Shown: piece after piece, positions 51,801 to 57,518 of the stretch
Layout of the letters: each line of letters starts with the position of its first letter
Numbering within the stretch: position 1 is the stretch's first letter
Source of the DNA: Taeniopygia guttata
Taxonomy: Eukaryota; Chordata; Aves; Passeriformes; Estrildidae
NCBI RefSeq assembly: GCF_048771995.1
Contig: NC_133037.1
Coordinates: 2,919,001-2,983,000, forward strand
Length of the DNA stretch: 64,000 nt
Direction: 5' to 3'
Position numbers and translations under genes: made by a program
The notes under the pieces: generated by a model
What the model was told of the DNA's origin: nothing
The model's input: only the letters and a program-made list of their open reading frames with translations
Database searches by the model: none

Positions 51801-53007
51801 CTGAAGATCTCATCACTCACTGAGTTTTATTGGCAAGAAGTACATGTTTACAGCTTGTTCCAGTGTCCCACCACCCATTATTTCATATTTTAAAAAACAT
51901 AATACATAATATGTATTGGCATCTGTTGTGCCCTTTTAAATCAAATCTGGAATAAAAGGTGAAAAAATGTTTTAAAATGAATGAAAAAAAAAATTTTGAA
52001 AAAAAACATTCCAAAAAATAGTTTTGAACATCTCAAAATGTTCAAATCTTTGAACATTTTGAATCAATGTTCAAAAGAGAACACTTGATTGATGTTCCCT
52101 TCTTCCCTTAAATACAATTCCACCCTGGAATATTAACCAAAAATCCAATCTTTTCTTTCATCCCATCACTTCCAAAAGCTGAAGGCTTGTTTGCTGGGGG
52201 CAGGGCAGGGGCTGAGGGTGTGCTGTGTTGCAGGTTCTGTACAGGACCAGCAGCCAGGGCAGGGTGGAGGAGCTGACCACGGCCACGACCACGGCCGAGC
52301 TGTGGCTGCAGCTCAAGGACGATTATTTCATCGAGGTCAGAGCCACCACGGAGGGGGGAGATGGCAGCAGCAGCGAGCAGATCCTCATCCCCAGACTAGC
52401 CAGTAGGTTGAACCACTTCATTTTGTCCCAGCTTGTCTTTGCTTCCTTTGTTGATGGGGGGAAAATACTTAAAATTAATGCTTAGACGTTGTGTGGTAAT
52501 AAGGTAATAAAAAGGAAAGCAATTAAAGTCTTTGTGCCCTTATGCATGGCAAACTCCATTCTGCTGAACTGGTAAATTGCCATGGAGATTGGTGTTAAAA
52601 GTGTTCCTTTTTTTACACTTTCTCCTTTTTTTAAACATGGACGCACAGAATCATTAAGGTTGGAAAAGATCTCCAAGATCATCAAGTCCAACCTTTGGCC
52701 AAACACCACCAGAGCACTAAAACCATTCATGATCACAGCATCTCTGTAATTTTAAAATATTTACTCTATTTTCATACATCTCTACTACTTCTAAGAAAAA
52801 ATTTACAGTAATTTTTGCTTAGCATCTAGGAAGAGTAATAATGTGGCACAATACGTACTTATGCTTTCATTTAATCCTGAATTCATTTTTTCCTTTGTCA
52901 CAGGTATGGATGCAAGAGGTTCTGGCCCATCAGTCTTGAGTATCTTCAGTCTCTCCAGCTTCTTAGCAACAATATTTTCCTTGACCCTTAATTCTGTGTT
53001 GTGCTGA
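3713..53007 (+). CDS. CNTN3: Contactin-3, Ig2 to C-terminus (19 exons; 5' part off window)
   Basis: Contactin-3 is a GPI-anchored neuronal adhesion molecule of the immunoglobulin superfamily, acting at the outer face of the plasma membrane in neurite outgrowth. Nineteen exons join in one frame to 910 residues plus stop; the mammalian protein is about 1,028 residues, so roughly 118 N-terminal residues (signal peptide, Ig1) lie upstream. Domains by local residue: Ig2 1-100, Ig3 101-196, Ig4 197-285, Ig5 286-378, Ig6 379-476, FNIII-1 477-579, FNIII-2 580-681, FNIII-3 682-782, FNIII-4 783-876, GPI tail 877-910. Every Ig domain keeps both cysteines and each FNIII its core Trp. CNTN3 rather than CNTN4 is supported by [37 protein letters not shown] and [14 protein letters not shown], recalled from family sequences, not searched. 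The exon entries below give the joins; the intervening sequence is intronic. Confidence 0.96.
7572..7608 (-). mobile_element. CR1 LINE 3'-end piece, left of an LTR insertion
   Basis: Holds the antisense CR1 3'-end motif (GGTTTGGGTTGGAAGAGACC). It stops at GATCT, where an LTR begins, and the CR1 resumes at 8227. Confidence 0.8.
7609..8226 (-). mobile_element. Solo LTR, endogenous retrovirus fossil, in a CR1
   Basis: A 618-bp block starting TGTTGG and ending CCCACA, flanked on both sides by GATCT, a 5-bp target-site duplication. Flanking sequence belongs to one CR1 copy, so the LTR landed in it. A related copy lies near 56960-57518 in the opposite orientation. In that copy an AATAAA reads toward the ATTCCAACA end, so this copy probably reads leftward. 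A 5-bp duplication fits an ERVL-like family. No internal retroviral region is present. Confidence 0.8.
8227..8456 (-). mobile_element. CR1 LINE piece, right of the LTR insertion
   Basis: Continues the CR1 interrupted at 7608. Antisense CR1 3'-region motifs are visible (CCATGGGCAGGGACACTTTC, then TTGCTCCAATGTCCAGCC, and GGAATTCCTGATATCCCATC). The right edge is approximate. Confidence 0.8.
10137..10520. repeat. 34-bp minisatellite, about 12 units
   Basis: Near-identical tandem units built on TTTGGGATGGAGAGGCAAAC followed by a CCCCAAACCCCTGAG segment. One unit near 10290 is about 10 bp short and a few units differ by single bases. Because 34 is one more than a multiple of 3, all frames cycle through the unit, which explains the long spurious open frames here. 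Confidence 0.95.
16341..16544 (+). CDS. CNTN3: CNTN3 exon: rest of Ig2
   Basis: 204 nt, phase 1 at both ends. Acceptor after a long T/C tract, donor GTACGG. It encodes [20 protein letters not shown], then the second Ig2 cysteine in NYSCVV, which also forms an N-glycosylation sequon (NYS), and ends LVLRTDG. The FVQEDSRR segment separates CNTN3 from CNTN4, which is shorter there. The exon is strikingly GC-rich, and a 36-bp tandem repeat starts about 13 nt past the donor. Confidence 0.97.
16557..17225. repeat. Degenerate 36-bp minisatellite beside the exon donor
   Basis: Roughly 18 imperfect units around GGGAGCCTGGGGCATTCCCA followed by CTTGGGGTCAGCACT-type sequence; later units shorten to CCCAGCTTCACTCCATT. 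The array starts about 13 nt after the Ig2 exon ends. Since 36 is a multiple of 3, the exon frame stays open across the array to about 17374. Confidence 0.9.
17236..18440. mobile_element. Possible old LTR-derived or other dispersed repeat
   Basis: A long block with composition and motifs that remind me of passerine LTR fossils (for example CTAACCCAATAGACAGTTGC). No second copy in this window, no clear termini and no target duplication were found, so the call and limits are tentative. Confidence 0.3.
18540..18642 (+). CDS. CNTN3: CNTN3 exon: start of Ig3
   Basis: 103 nt, acceptor CCCACAG, donor GTAAGT. It encodes [20 protein letters not shown] then [13 protein letters not shown] with the first Ig3 cysteine. 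It ends in phase 2 with AA, completed by C of the next exon to give Asn. The [16 protein letters not shown] run is nearly invariant among contactins 3 and 4. Confidence 0.97.
18643..19597 (+). other. Intron within Ig3
   Basis: 955 bp of unremarkable AT-rich sequence. No repeat element or coding frame recognised. Confidence 0.75.
19598..19782 (+). CDS. CNTN3: CNTN3 exon: rest of Ig3
   Basis: 185 nt, acceptor TCTTTAG, donor GTAGGA. It encodes [20 protein letters not shown], then a segment with [20 protein letters not shown] carrying the second Ig3 cysteine, and ends RGRLTYY. It ends in phase 1. AT-richer than the preceding Ig2 exons. Confidence 0.97.
19783..27389 (+). other. Intron between Ig3 and Ig4 (7.6 kb)
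   Basis: Mostly AT-rich single-copy-looking sequence with T- and A-runs near 20049-20065, 21955-21975, 23133 and 24685-24710. No transposable element was recognised. Open frames of 192 and 142 codons near 23.6-24.1 kb and 25.0-25.4 kb have no recognisable protein features. Confidence 0.7.
27390..27526 (+). CDS. CNTN3: CNTN3 exon: start of Ig4
   Basis: 137 nt, acceptor CCTGCAG, donor GTAAAA (weak). It encodes [20 protein letters not shown], then [20 protein letters not shown] with the first Ig4 cysteine and core Trp. It ends in phase 0 after Glu. Closest in memory to mammalian CNTN3 (KPHWVQLIKDVEIAVED); CNTN4 reads QPNWIQKINDIHVAMEE. Confidence 0.97.
27527..27892 (+). other. Intron within Ig4 (366 bp)
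   Basis: Short intron, pyrimidine-rich toward its 3' part. Nothing further recognised. Confidence 0.8.
27893..28022 (+). CDS. CNTN3: CNTN3 exon: rest of Ig4
   Basis: 130 nt, acceptor ATATTCAG, donor GTAAGA. It encodes [20 protein letters not shown] then [20 protein letters not shown] with the second Ig4 cysteine. NLT is a sequon. Starts in phase 0, ends in phase 1. Confidence 0.96.
28023..29150 (+). other. Intron between Ig4 and Ig5
   Basis: About 1.1 kb with no recognised repeat or coding content. Confidence 0.75.
29151..29301 (+). CDS. CNTN3: CNTN3 exon: start of Ig5
   Basis: 151 nt, acceptor TTTTAG, donor GTACCA (weak). It encodes [20 protein letters not shown] then [20 protein letters not shown] with the first Ig5 cysteine and Trp. 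It ends in phase 2 with AG, completed by G of the next exon to Arg. An 8.7 kb intron follows. Confidence 0.96.
29970..30351 (+). mobile_element. Solo LTR, endogenous retrovirus fossil
   Basis: About 382 bp from TGTCCTGG to GTCCAACA, with an AATAAA near 30283 in the + direction. Its right part, from about 30010, is repeated in inverse orientation at 36572-36905. No clear target duplication and no internal retroviral region. Confidence 0.65.
31025..31411 (-). mobile_element. Solo LTR, endogenous retrovirus fossil
   Basis: About 387 bp. Read on the minus strand it begins TGTGGCAAGCAC, carries AATAAA and ends GCATTAACA. A near-identical partial copy lies at 41083-41248 in the same orientation. 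No clear target duplication. Confidence 0.7.
36051..36937 (-). mobile_element. Composite or nested LTR fossil
   Basis: Read on the minus strand it begins TGTTGGAATC and ends CCCAACA, with an AATAAA before the last 100 bp or so. The stretch near 36200-36560 matches 50820-51140. The inner segment 36572-36905 instead matches the LTR at 29970-30351, so one LTR appears inserted into, or recombined with, another. Confidence 0.65.
38044..38171 (+). CDS. CNTN3: CNTN3 exon: rest of Ig5
   Basis: 128 nt, acceptor TTTTTCAG, donor GTGGGT. It encodes [20 protein letters not shown] then [20 protein letters not shown] with the second Ig5 cysteine. NVT is a sequon. Ends in phase 1. Confidence 0.96.
38172..39454 (+). 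other. Intron between Ig5 and Ig6
   Basis: About 1.3 kb. AT-rich in the middle, GC-richer toward the Ig6 exon. No repeat element recognised. Confidence 0.75.
39455..39630 (+). CDS. CNTN3: CNTN3 exon: start of Ig6
   Basis: 176 nt, acceptor CCCTGCAG, donor GTGAGC. It encodes [20 protein letters not shown], then [20 protein letters not shown] with the first Ig6 cysteine and Trp, and ends FEKVGG in phase 0. NGT is a sequon. The [11 protein letters not shown] run marks CNTN3 (CNTN4 has THDHSLDI). A long (CCCTT)n tract starts 13 nt past the exon end. Confidence 0.97.
39643..39859. repeat. Perfect (CCCTT)n microsatellite, about 43 units
   Basis: About 217 bp of uninterrupted CCCTT units, starting 12 nt after the donor of the first Ig6 exon. 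It is a pure pyrimidine tract on the + strand and purine (GGGAA) on the other. The long open frames on both strands here are artefacts of the 5-bp period. Confidence 0.97.
41083..41248 (-). mobile_element. Partial LTR, sister of 31025-31411
   Basis: About 166 bp, almost identical to 31247-31411 and in the same orientation, ending at the same TTGCCACA edge. It ends about 120 bp before the second Ig6 exon. Confidence 0.75.
41370..41487 (+). CDS. CNTN3: CNTN3 exon: rest of Ig6
   Basis: 118 nt, acceptor CTCCAG, donor GTACAT. It encodes [20 protein letters not shown] then [19 protein letters not shown] with the second Ig6 cysteine. Starts in phase 0, ends in phase 1. Confidence 0.97.
41488..42612 (+). 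other. Intron between Ig6 and FNIII-1
   Basis: About 1.1 kb with no repeat element or coding frame recognised. Confidence 0.75.
42613..42771 (+). CDS. CNTN3: CNTN3 exon: start of FNIII-1
   Basis: 159 nt, phase 1 at both ends. Acceptor TTCCAG, donor GTGAGC. It encodes [20 protein letters not shown] then [20 protein letters not shown] with the FNIII core Trp. The intron that follows is only 84 bp and contains no in-frame stop. Confidence 0.97.
42772..42855 (+). other. 84-bp frame-preserving intron in FNIII-1
   Basis: GT-AG intron with donor GTGAGC and a strong pyrimidine tract. It is 28 codons long, starts in phase 1 and contains no stop in the CNTN3 frame, so retention would insert 28 residues, including an NGS sequon, without breaking the frame. 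Confidence 0.9.
42856..43005 (+). CDS. CNTN3: CNTN3 exon: rest of FNIII-1
   Basis: 150 nt, phase 1 at both ends. Acceptor CCCCCAG, donor GTTAGT. It encodes [20 protein letters not shown] then [20 protein letters not shown], ending SEKVRTEEA. Confidence 0.97.
43006..43822 (+). other. Intron between FNIII-1 and FNIII-2
   Basis: 817 bp. Holds a short CR1 3' end (next entry); otherwise nothing recognised. Confidence 0.75.
43432..43545 (+). mobile_element. CR1 LINE 3' end, sense orientation
   Basis: The sense CR1 tail motif AGATGATCTTTGGGGTCTGT is followed by TCCAACCCAAGCCATTCTCT, close to the avian CR1 terminus with its ATTCTRTGA-type octamer. The left edge is approximate. Confidence 0.75.
43823..43893 (+). 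CDS. CNTN3: CNTN3 exon: start of FNIII-2
   Basis: 71 nt, the shortest exon. Acceptor CCCACAG, donor GTAAGT. It encodes [20 protein letters not shown] then TWD, ending in phase 0. The [14 protein letters not shown] run is a contactin 3/4/5/6 hallmark with the FNIII core Trp. Confidence 0.96.
43894..44686 (+). other. Intron within FNIII-2
   Basis: 793 bp with no repeat element or coding frame recognised. Confidence 0.75.
44687..44921 (+). CDS. CNTN3: CNTN3 exon: rest of FNIII-2
   Basis: 235 nt, acceptor GTCCCAG, donor GTACAG. It encodes [20 protein letters not shown], then [20 protein letters not shown] (sequon NES), ending [14 protein letters not shown] in phase 1. Very GC-rich with many CpGs, unlike the AT-rich flanking introns. 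Confidence 0.97.
44950..45245 (-). mobile_element. LTR-like fossil, endogenous retrovirus type
   Basis: On the minus strand it carries AATAAA followed by T-rich sequence, and motifs such as GGGTGTAGGCCTGGCCGGGC that I recall from passerine LTRs. Limits are approximate. The adjoining minisatellite may have grown from its U3 part. Confidence 0.5.
45248..45655. repeat. 40-bp minisatellite, 10 units
   Basis: Ten tandem units with a 40-bp period (one unit 39, one 41), built on CTGGTTCTGGGCTGGAAAAG followed by GATTGTTCTGTGTGCCTGAG. Units differ by only a few substitutions, suggesting recent expansion. Confidence 0.95.
45860..45975 (+). CDS. CNTN3: CNTN3 exon: start of FNIII-3
   Basis: 116 nt, acceptor AATGCAG, donor GTGAGT. 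It encodes [20 protein letters not shown] then [18 protein letters not shown], ending in phase 0. The IPWKxSNG segment matches CNTN3 rather than CNTN4. Confidence 0.97.
45976..46611 (+). other. Intron within FNIII-3
   Basis: 636 bp with no repeat element recognised. Confidence 0.75.
46612..46798 (+). CDS. CNTN3: CNTN3 exon: rest of FNIII-3
   Basis: 187 nt, acceptor CTCCTAG, donor GTGAGT. It encodes [20 protein letters not shown] then [20 protein letters not shown], ending [15 protein letters not shown] and NAT are sequons. Ends in phase 1. An LTR fossil begins about 40 bp past the donor. Confidence 0.97.
46799..50508 (+). other. Intron between FNIII-3 and FNIII-4 (3.7 kb)
   Basis: The first 700 bp are mostly an LTR fossil. 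The rest is AT-rich with T-runs near 49200-49212 and 49480-49500 and a G-run near 49583. No gene recognised. Confidence 0.75.
46840..47480 (-). mobile_element. Solo LTR, endogenous retrovirus fossil
   Basis: Contains the segment CAAAACAACACTGACGGAGT and a short inverted motif (CCCTGTTGGTCAGGG) that I recall from abundant passerine LTRs. It begins about 40 bp after the FNIII-3 exon donor. Edges, especially the right, are approximate; no duplicate in this window. Confidence 0.6.
50509..50621 (+). CDS. CNTN3: CNTN3 exon: start of FNIII-4
   Basis: 113 nt, acceptor TTTGAAG with a weak polypyrimidine tract, donor GTCAGT. It encodes [20 protein letters not shown] then [17 protein letters not shown], ending in phase 0. 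NVT and NES are sequons. Confidence 0.96.
50622..52233 (+). other. Intron within FNIII-4
   Basis: About 1.6 kb. Contains one LTR fossil; the rest is AT-rich with an A-rich stretch near 51965-52020. Confidence 0.75.
50719..51238 (-). mobile_element. Solo LTR, same family as 36051-36937
   Basis: Read on the minus strand it begins TGTTGGAATC at 51238. The stretch 50820-51140 closely matches 36265-36560 (for example CACACCCGTAATCCCAGTGC against CACACCCATAATCCCAGTGC). The left end near 50719 is approximate. Confidence 0.65.
52234..52402 (+). CDS. CNTN3: CNTN3 exon: rest of FNIII-4
   Basis: 169 nt, acceptor GTTGCAG, donor GTAGGT. It encodes [20 protein letters not shown] then [20 protein letters not shown], ending [12 protein letters not shown]. 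It ends in phase 1 with A, completed by GT of the last exon to Ser. Mammalian CNTN3 and CNTN4 carry an NKT sequon where this exon has a Thr/Ala-rich run. Confidence 0.96.
52403..52903 (+). other. Intron before the GPI exon
   Basis: 501 bp with a short antisense CR1 3' end (next entry). Confidence 0.8.
52646..52735 (-). mobile_element. CR1 LINE 3' end fragment
   Basis: Antisense CR1 tail: CACAGAATCATTAAGGTTGG followed by AAAAGATCTCCAAGATCATC and AAGTCCAACC. About 90 bp. Confidence 0.85.
52904..53007 (+). CDS. CNTN3: CNTN3 last coding exon: GPI-attachment tail and stop
   Basis: Coding part of the terminal exon, acceptor TGTCACAG, stop TGA at 53005-53007. It encodes [20 protein letters not shown] then [14 protein letters not shown] small-residue stretch (GSGPS), the likely GPI-attachment region, is followed by about 20 hydrophobic residues with no cytoplasmic tail. 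MDARGS matches mammalian CNTN3; the hydrophobic tail is divergent, as usual for cleaved GPI signals. Confidence 0.94.
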
Positions 53008-54409
53008 TATATTTGCATTTGCTGGGGAAAAAAAAATTGGTTACTAAAGTGCATTTTTTTAAAAAAACTGCAGTGGTTAATGCATGTTTTTTTCTTCTAT
53101 CCTGACGTGTTTTTAAATTCTTTATATTTCACTGTAAGTTGGAGTAAAAATACCATGTAAAGTTTAGCAAATCCTTTAAAAAGGAATCTAAAATGCCTTA
53201 ATACTTGAACCAAAGGAGTTTACATGTTGCATACTTCAGATACAGTCTAAGATAGAGGGGGAGGGATGGCTCTGTGAGGTCAGAGCTGTGAGGGAGAGTG
53301 AGAAATCCCATTTTTGCAGCAGCCCTGAATTGTTCTGGGTCTGTTCTGCATTGCTGAAATAACATTTGACATGGAAGAGATGAACTCAGAGCTGTGGCTG
53401 TTATCAGCTGGAGTGTAACACGACCACCCCGTGGCTGCTCCCAAGGCAGTGCCATCACCCAGCAGTTTGGATCATTTTCCTGCTGCCCTTTGTGGGAATC
53501 ACTCTAAATGGAAAAAAAAAAAAAATCCCAAAAGAAATCTCCAAAGAAATCCCATCTGGAGCAGGGCAAAGGCTGCTGCTCCTGGGCAATGATCTCCCAG
53601 CTGTGACTTGAGGATGTTTTTGTTCACCTTCTCCAACACCCAGCCTTCACCAGTAAATCCTGAATTCCATGTGCTCATCTCCCCACCTCACTCCTGAACC
53701 AGGTGCTTCCTTCAAAACCAAGCTCTGCCACCTCGAGGGTGATTTCTTGTCCTCCTGGGCAGCTGCAGGGGCACCATGGCCTTAGGAGGAGGGACAGCCA
53801 CCCCCTCCCTCCCTCCCTCCCTCCGTCCCTCCCAGAGCTGCAGCCCCAAATCCTCCTGCTCATTTCCCTGCCCCAGTGCACTGCAAACACTGCAAACACA
53901 CAAAACTGAATTCAGACCTGCAGGCTGACCTCTCCTTCCTGCTGCTCTGGAGCCTCTTCTGAACTGTCCCACCTGCTCTGGCTCCCAGCTGCACCCCGCT
54001 GCTGTCATATCAGTTCGGGAAGTTCATAGGATATAAAAAAATTGGTACAACAACACTTCAGGCTTGCTGTTGAAGAGAAATCTGTGCTTTCTTTCATGGC
54101 AGTAAATTAAAGATAAATTAATCCTGGTCCATTTGACTTTTAGAGTTGTGGCTTCAGTCGCATCAGCCTTTTAGACACCTTTTAGAGAGGTCACAGCATC
54201 CCTGTTCAGCACGTGTTCACATGACATAAAGCATCTCCTCTCAAAGACTGGTTGGTTTTTTTTTTTTAATTTCACAATATTATTACAACACACACAGCTA
54301 CAAAGGGAGAACCAGGATTCATGAAGTTATGGTAGCACTGTAGAAAAAAATACCTTGATATGCATTCAGCTGGCAGATGAGACAAAGTGCTGCTGAGGAA
54401 AGCAGGAGC

Positions 54410-54417
54410 TGTATATA
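54410..54417 (+). promoter_or_regulatory. Pumilio response element-like octamer TGTATATA
   Basis: Exact match to the Pumilio consensus UGUANAUA inside the probable 3' UTR, followed directly by a second TGTA core (TGTACATAG). Pumilio sites are common in neuronal 3' UTRs, but an octamer can also occur by chance. Confidence 0.4.
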
Positions 54418-54791
54418 CTGTACATAGAGAGCTATAAATGAATTAAAAATTAGTTGCTTTTCCATGTGGCTGACCAGTGTTGTTTTCAGACACTTGCAAA
54501 CAGGGGGGTGGGTGGGACATGGAAATCCAGGTGTTCCTAGTGAGTAAATAGTTATATTTCATGCAACAAAGGGTGACTCTTTCTCTTGTTTCACAAAATT
54601 CTAGTCCAGGTTCCTGTACTGCCCATTTTTCATGCGCTTACATTGTATTATTACTTGATTTCTAGTTCTATATCTCCATGAGATATGTACCCAGTACCTT
54701 GTTTCATATTGAAAAGGTTGAAATTTATCCTTGAACTTCCAGTTGTGTGTGTATCCTATGGTTATCTGTATGCATTCTTTTCTATTGCTGT

Positions 54792-54797
54792 AATAAA
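54792..54797 (+). promoter_or_regulatory. Candidate poly(A) signal AATAAA
   Basis: Canonical hexamer followed about 40-100 nt later by T- and GT-rich sequence, as expected for a downstream element. It is the first canonical AATAAA after the CNTN3 stop codon that I noticed. Confidence 0.5.
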
Positions 54798-54815
54798 ATA
54801 TTTATTACATTGAGG

Positions 54816-56655
54816 GATAATAGAAAATCTCAAAGTGTTATTGCTTGTTTCTGTTACATGTTTGCACACGTTGGGGGTTTAATACATCTAAAAATGGTTG
54901 TGCTCAAGCTTCTGAGTGCCTCCTCTGCCTGGGTTTGCATCAGGATGGGCAAAAATCCACCTCCATTTCCCTGGCTTCATTTCCCATCTATTCAATCAGG
55001 CTGTTTCCTCTTCCCTAAAGTGGAAAAAAAAAACCCCACTGTAATTATACTGAGGAAGAGTTCATTTTTTATAATAATTTATTCAGTGTATCACTATTTA
55101 GCATTAAATTGCAGGTCCTGTTTGGTGCTGCAGTTTCCTGTTCTTACACCCTGCAGTTTCCCATAAAACCTGAGATTTTCCAGCACTAAAACCATTTTTT
55201 TTGGGAACACAGGCGCAGCACAACTATTTATTTTAAGTTTTTAAAGTGTGGATCCTACCTGCATAATAGGGAGCTGATCCAGGCACTGCAATAAGGGTTA
55301 ATAATGGTCCCAACAAATCACAAGTGTGTGCTTACACACACAGAGTGGAGTAATTTTTCTTGAGTAAATCAGGTTTTTCCTGTCAGATGGTTGTAGGTGG
55401 GCACTCCTGCCTTGCTCTGCCTCCTCCAGTGTCCAGATTATTCTTCCTTTAAACTGAGCTCTCTTTCTTCCTCCTGTCATGTTAATGCAGCTCAGGGTAA
55501 TTTGCATTAATAGAATTGTCTTGTTTCTCCAGTGAGTTGACAAAAAACAAGCTGGCATTGGGTAAGTGCAGGAGGAAAAGGTGGAGAAGCAGCAAGGGAT
55601 AATCCTGCATCTTGCAGGCATTTCCAGAGCAGCTCCTGTGACCATCCCAGATTAGCAACTCAGTCCTGGGGTGAAAAAAAAAAAAAAAAAAAGGAAGGAA
55701 AGTAATAATAATAATAATGAAAAATGAGACCAGAATTACTTATACAACAAGTATAACAACAGTAAGTAATTACTTATACAACTTAAACAATTACTTAACA
55801 ACTGCAGGTGGTGGGGAAGGTGGTTCTGCCATTCCATTGGGCTTAGGCTTCCCCAAAATAACCATCACTTTGTCACATCTAATATTTGAAATCTCATAAG
55901 GAAGAATGGTAGGCTTCAGTCATAGTTTTAAAAATTGCATTCTTTTCAATTCCTCATCCAACATCAGAGCTGCATTCCAAAGCCTGAATTTCTCGGAGGT
56001 ACTTGGAGTAAGAATTTTTTAAAACCCAACTTTTCCTTAGATCAGTTCACTGCGGGATATGTTACAAACATGCAGGATTCTCTATGAATACAAAATGAGT
56101 TAAAAACTAATATCACTTCAGGCCAAAGAAATATTGGAGATCTCTATTTTCTACTTAATTTGCCTTTCAGTGGTGGCAGGCAGATGTGGGCAGTGCCTGT
56201 CAGGTTATATCTGTTATGTCTTAATAACAGGCAATAAAGCAAGCTGTCCAGCATGAGGGAGTGCATTCATCTGGCAGCTCTGTCTGAAATAAATAACAGA
56301 GGAATATTGTGAAAATAAAATGAGTTTGTAAACAAGCCCTGGCTCTCTTAGGGGAAACAGCCGCCTCGATTGTTTTATGCTAATGCTGTGAACTCCTGCA
56401 AATCAATAAAAAGGGATGTTTTTAGCAGAGACAGACCTGAGTGCACCTTCTGCTGCTTTGTCAGGGCTGATGGATGGAGAGAGGCACTGGGAACCTGGAG
56501 CTGCCAGGGCTGGGGGATGTGCAGCACCTTCAGCAGCTCTGGGGAGCAGCCTTGTCCCTGGGAAAAGGGATTTCCTGACAATCCCACAGAGCTCGAGGCT
56601 CTGAGGAGGAGGGAGCAGCCCAGGAGGGAGAAGAGCTCATTTTCCAGGCTGAACT
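54816..56655. other. Intergenic sequence downstream of CNTN3
   Basis: No gene recognised. There is an A-run and (AAT)n near 55674-55717. The stretch 56160-56410 is repeat-free and could be conserved noncoding DNA, which cannot be tested from one sequence. Confidence 0.6.
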
Positions 56656-56945
56656 CACAGAATCACTGGGTTTGAAGAGACCTTCAAGACCATCGAGCCC
56701 CAACACCTCAACTCAACCCTGGCAGCCAGTGCCACATCCAGATTTTGTTAAACACACCCAGGGATGGTGACCCCACCACCTCCCCAGGCAGAACATTCCA
56801 GAACTTTATCACCCTTTCTGTAAAAAACCTTTTCCTGGTATCCAACCTAAATTTCCCTTGGTGCAGCTTGAGGCTGATAAGTGGTCTGGGCACACTGGGG
56901 AGGAGTTCATTCCTAATTCTTTCACGACAACAGCAAACCTTCTCA
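56656..56945 (-). mobile_element. CR1 LINE 3' fragment with reverse-transcriptase ORF tail
   Basis: Antisense CR1 tail (CACAGAATCACTGGGTTTGA). On the minus strand it translates to a recognisable end of the CR1 ORF2 product, with [20 protein letters not shown] then [15 protein letters not shown], like the WNRLPREVVESPSLEVFK signature. The right edge against the next LTR is approximate. Confidence 0.8.
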
Positions 56946-56959
56946 GAATCACTGGGGAA

Positions 56960-57518
56960 CAGGAACCCCCCTGGACAGAGCCCCCAGAGACACTGGCTGT
57001 GATCTCTGCCCATGGAAAAGAGTTTTCAATCTTACAGGATGAATTACAAGCTCTGACTGTTTCATATAAGTAATAATTAAGTGTGGCACAGGTACAAAAG
57101 TAAAATTTTAGGATTCTAGATTAGGGGTTCAGAGGGGACAAGATGGAGGAAATTGGGTGTGCCTTGTCCTTTTTCTCCTTCTTCATGCCCTCCATGTTTC
57201 ACTGTGGTGTTGGCATTTTTCTGTTGGTTCAGGCTGGGGACACACTGTCCAACGTAGGTGACAGATATTGGCACGTTATTGTAAATCCAGCACAGGTAGT
57301 TTGTGGTATTTAATGTTTGTACCATCCCACTGAGGGCAGAGCCCCACACGCTGCCCTGCAGGACAGAGCTGCGGCAGGGCAGCAGAACATGTTAGAGATA
57401 AACAGAATAAACAACCTTGAAACCAGCACAGACCAATTATGGCTTCTGCTTTGGCAGCGGGGCTGACAGACAGAGACTTTCTACAATCTCAGAATCATCC
57501 ATACCACAGATTCCAACA
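56960..57518 (+). mobile_element. LTR fossil, sister of 7609-8226, inverted
   Basis: The reverse complement matches 7609-8180 closely over most of its length. In + orientation an AATAAA near 57411 precedes an end at ATTCCAACA (57518). The left end is blurred and no target duplication was found. It lies directly beside a CR1, as its sister does. Confidence 0.7.

Larger units (their letters stand above)
53008..54815 (+). other. CNTN3: Probable CNTN3 3' UTR
   Basis: AT-rich sequence from the stop codon to just past the first canonical poly(A) signal. It contains an ATTAAA variant at 54106-54111, a short (CCCT)n run near 53802-53832 and a Pumilio-type motif near 54410. No long coding frame or second gene was recognised. 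The extent is inferred from the poly(A) signal only; transcript data are absent. Confidence 0.55.

Noticed and set aside
3713-53007. Assignment of the gene to CNTN4 or another contactin
   Set aside because: Ig2 (FVQEDSRR), Ig4 (KPHWIQ), Ig6 (VQHDPLLDI), FNIII-3 (IPWKMSNG) and the MDARGS tail fit CNTN3 better than recalled CNTN4 sequences.
54747-55166. 139-codon open frame across the candidate poly(A) site
   Set aside because: Low-complexity, Phe/Ile/Cys-rich translation of AT-rich DNA; not a plausible protein.
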